DNA from: Ignavibacteriaceae bacterium
GTDB taxonomy: Bacteria; Bacteroidota; Ignavibacteria; Ignavibacteriales; Ignavibacteriaceae
Assembly (NCBI GenBank): GCA_026193755.1
Contig: JAPHUI010000467.1
Span: 1 to 9,473 of the forward strand
DNA length: 9,473 nt
Direction of reading: 5' to 3'
Position numbers and translations under genes: made by a program. This document shows, one piece after another, positions 8,478 through 9,473 of this stretch. Every line of letters starts with the position of its first letter. Positions within the stretch are counted from its first letter, which is position 1. Below the pieces are notes generated by a model. The model was not told the origin of the DNA. It made no database searches and was given only the letters and a program-made list of their open reading frames with translations.

Positions 8478-8593
8478 CTACAAAAAAGCAAGCAATTGGA
8501 ATAAAATAGCAATTTTGCACCCTTCCAGACTTTTACTTTTCCAACCGAAAATAGTTTTTACAACACTCTTTCTTTTAACAATTTGAAAAAGAT

Positions 8594-8779
8594 ATGAAAA
8601 ATCTTCAACAAGCACAGCAAGTAAGTAATTCAAAAATTGAGAAAAAAGTAAAAGTTGATAAATCCCAATTAGAAATGAAGAAGAAAGAGAAGCTCCTTTC
8701 AGCAGGAGTGTATGCTTTAATAATAATAATAACAATTGCACTGATGTTAATTCTATTCAACCTGTTTATTAAAGGTTAA
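8594..8779 (+). CDS. Small single-pass membrane protein, function unknown
   Basis: A 61-residue protein I do not recognise. Residues 1-33 are hydrophilic with ten lysines, Gln-rich at the start and possibly helical. Residues 34-59 are one strongly hydrophobic helix containing a run of four isoleucines, ending Lys-Gly. The positive-inside rule predicts a cytoplasmic N-terminus. It has no signal-peptidase site typical of a secreted protein. No good SD precedes the ATG, so the start is less certain; Met28 is an alternative that would leave only the helix. It sits between the hybrid regulator and a secreted repeat protein, 31 nt before the latter, so the two may share a transcript. The opposite strand also has an open frame here, but the topology of this one is the more protein-like. 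Confidence 0.55.
   Translation: MKNLQQAQQVSNSKIEKKVKVDKSQLEMKKKEKLLSAGVYALIIIITIALMLILFNLFIKG
8718..8732. repeat. (TAA)5 microsatellite in the small membrane-protein gene
   Basis: Five perfect TAA units, read in frame as Leu-Ile-Ile-Ile-Ile, sit in the codons of the membrane helix. Loss or gain of one unit would change the helix by one residue without a frameshift. Confidence 0.7.
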
Positions 8780-8799
8780 ATCATTTACAAAATATTAAT

Positions 8800-8804
8800 A
8801 GGAG
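8800..8804 (+). promoter_or_regulatory. Shine-Dalgarno site for the partial secreted-protein gene
   Basis: AGGAG lies 6 nt before the ATG at 8811 and supports this start, which leads straight into a signal peptide. Confidence 0.75.
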
Positions 8805-8810
8805 ATTAAA

Positions 8811-9473
8811 ATGAAAAACCTAAAACTTTTTATGATCGCAATTATTCTTTTGATTTGTTCATTTTCAGTTAGTGCACAATGGGTAACTGATCCAACTATT
8901 AACACAGAAGTTTGCACAGCGGTCAATAAACAAACAGAAGTGGCTATCTGCAGTAATGGGCAAGGCGGCGCTTTTATGGTTTGGCGAGATTATAGAAATA
9001 ACCCGGGAATTTTTGAAGGAGATTTATATGCGCAACAATTGGATTTCAGAGGGAATCCAGTATGGACGGCAGACGGAATAATTATAAATAGCGCAGCTAA
9101 CGGACAATTCAGACCAAAAATAATTAGCGATGGTAGTGGTGGAGCGATAATTGTTTGGGCAAAAAATGGTGGTGGATTTTATGGATACGATCTTTATACA
9201 CAGCGGATAGACGCAGACGGAAATTTATTGTGGAATTCAAATGGCGTAGCTGTAGCGGTAAGTAGTGCAACAGATTCATTTCACGAAATTATTCCGGATG
9301 GTGATGGTGGAGTAATTATAACCTGGCACCGATTACCTACCGTACCTGGAGAAACTGATATTTATGCTCAAAAGGTGGATACTGATGGTAATGTTCTCTG
9401 GACAACTAATGGAGTTGAAGTATGCACAGCCACTGGAAGCCAGTCCTGGCCAAAAATAATAAGTGATTTAAAC
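8811..9473 (+). CDS. Secreted tandem-repeat protein, N-terminal part (runs off window)
   Basis: The first 221 codons of a gene that stays open to the window end. Residues 1-22 are a signal peptide (MKNLK, hydrophobic core, likely VSA|Q). The rest is built of tandem units of about 56 residues: 'G.GGA..VW' at 50, 108 and 164, each followed by 'D[L/I]Y.Q..D..GN..W' at 71, 127 and 183. A 'G..[V/I]' strand and 'P.IISDG' lead into the next unit. The regular Trp and Gly pattern suggests beta-propeller or beta-sheet repeats; the DADGN and DTDGN turns could bind calcium, but that is inference. Proteins of this kind in the FCB group are often T9SS cargo, so a sorting domain beyond the window is likely but not seen. 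No catalytic motif is visible in this part. It follows the small membrane-protein gene by 31 nt. Confidence 0.85.
   Translation, partial: MKNLKLFMIAIILLICSFSVSAQWVTDPTINTEVCTAVNKQTEVAICSNGQGGAFMVWRDYRNNPGIFEGDLYAQQLDFRGNPVWTADGIIINSAANGQFRPKIISDGSGGAIIVWAKNGGGFYGYDLYTQRIDADGNLLWNSNGVAVAVSSATDSFHEIIPDGDGGVIITWHRLPTVPGETDIYAQKVDTDGNVLWTTNGVEVCTATGSQSWPKIISDLN

Noticed and set aside
8413..8593. Intrinsic terminator after the sensor gene
   Set aside because: Only weak AT-rich hairpins of 5-6 bp are present, none followed by a proper U-run.
8478..8741. 87-residue antisense open frame (Leu-rich)
   Set aside because: It overlaps the better-supported small gene on the + strand, lacks an SD, and its Leu richness is the reverse of Lys/Gln codons.

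Overview
The window is AT-rich DNA with five genes, all on the + strand. It most likely comes from the Bacteroidota/Chlorobiota/Ignavibacteriota (FCB) group. Two secreted proteins end in a type IX secretion (T9SS) type A sorting domain with the 'QNYPNPFNP' signature, and there is a one-piece hybrid two-component regulator of the kind typical of that group. Strong Shine-Dalgarno sites before three genes, low GC and that form of the sorting domain fit an Ignavibacteria-like organism better than a classical Bacteroides. This placement is inference from motifs, not from a marker gene.

Layout. 79-2523 encodes a secreted right-handed beta-helix protein with Pmp-like GGxI/FxxN coils of about 26 residues, a 'choice-of-anchor Q'-like segment and a T9SS tail. 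It is followed after 33 nt by 2557-4059, a secreted seven-repeat FG-GAP-type beta-propeller with a closely related T9SS tail; the two probably form an operon. After a 120-nt gap, 4180-8412 encodes a complete 1410-residue hybrid sensor: 14 two-component propeller repeats, Y_Y_Y domain, membrane helix, HisKA, HATPase, receiver and AraC-type HTH. After a 181-nt gap with a plausible Bacteroidota-type promoter, 8594-8779 encodes a 61-residue single-pass membrane protein. 8811 to the window end is the start of another secreted protein, built of about 56-residue tandem repeats, and is cut by the window edge.

How the genes may work together: the sensor reads a periplasmic ligand and acts directly on DNA through its own HTH domain. 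The neighbours are exported surface or extracellular proteins, so the locus looks like a sensor next to secreted adhesin- or surface-type proteins. No SusC/SusD pair or glycoside hydrolase is visible here to mark it as a polysaccharide utilisation locus. The link between regulator and neighbours is inferred from proximity only.

The observation most worth following up is a GC-rich near-palindrome of 29 nt inside the sensor gene. It looks like an in-frame 24-nt insertion into one propeller blade: deleting eight codons restores the blade spacing exactly. No mobile element, RNA gene, CRISPR array or convincing intrinsic terminator was seen.
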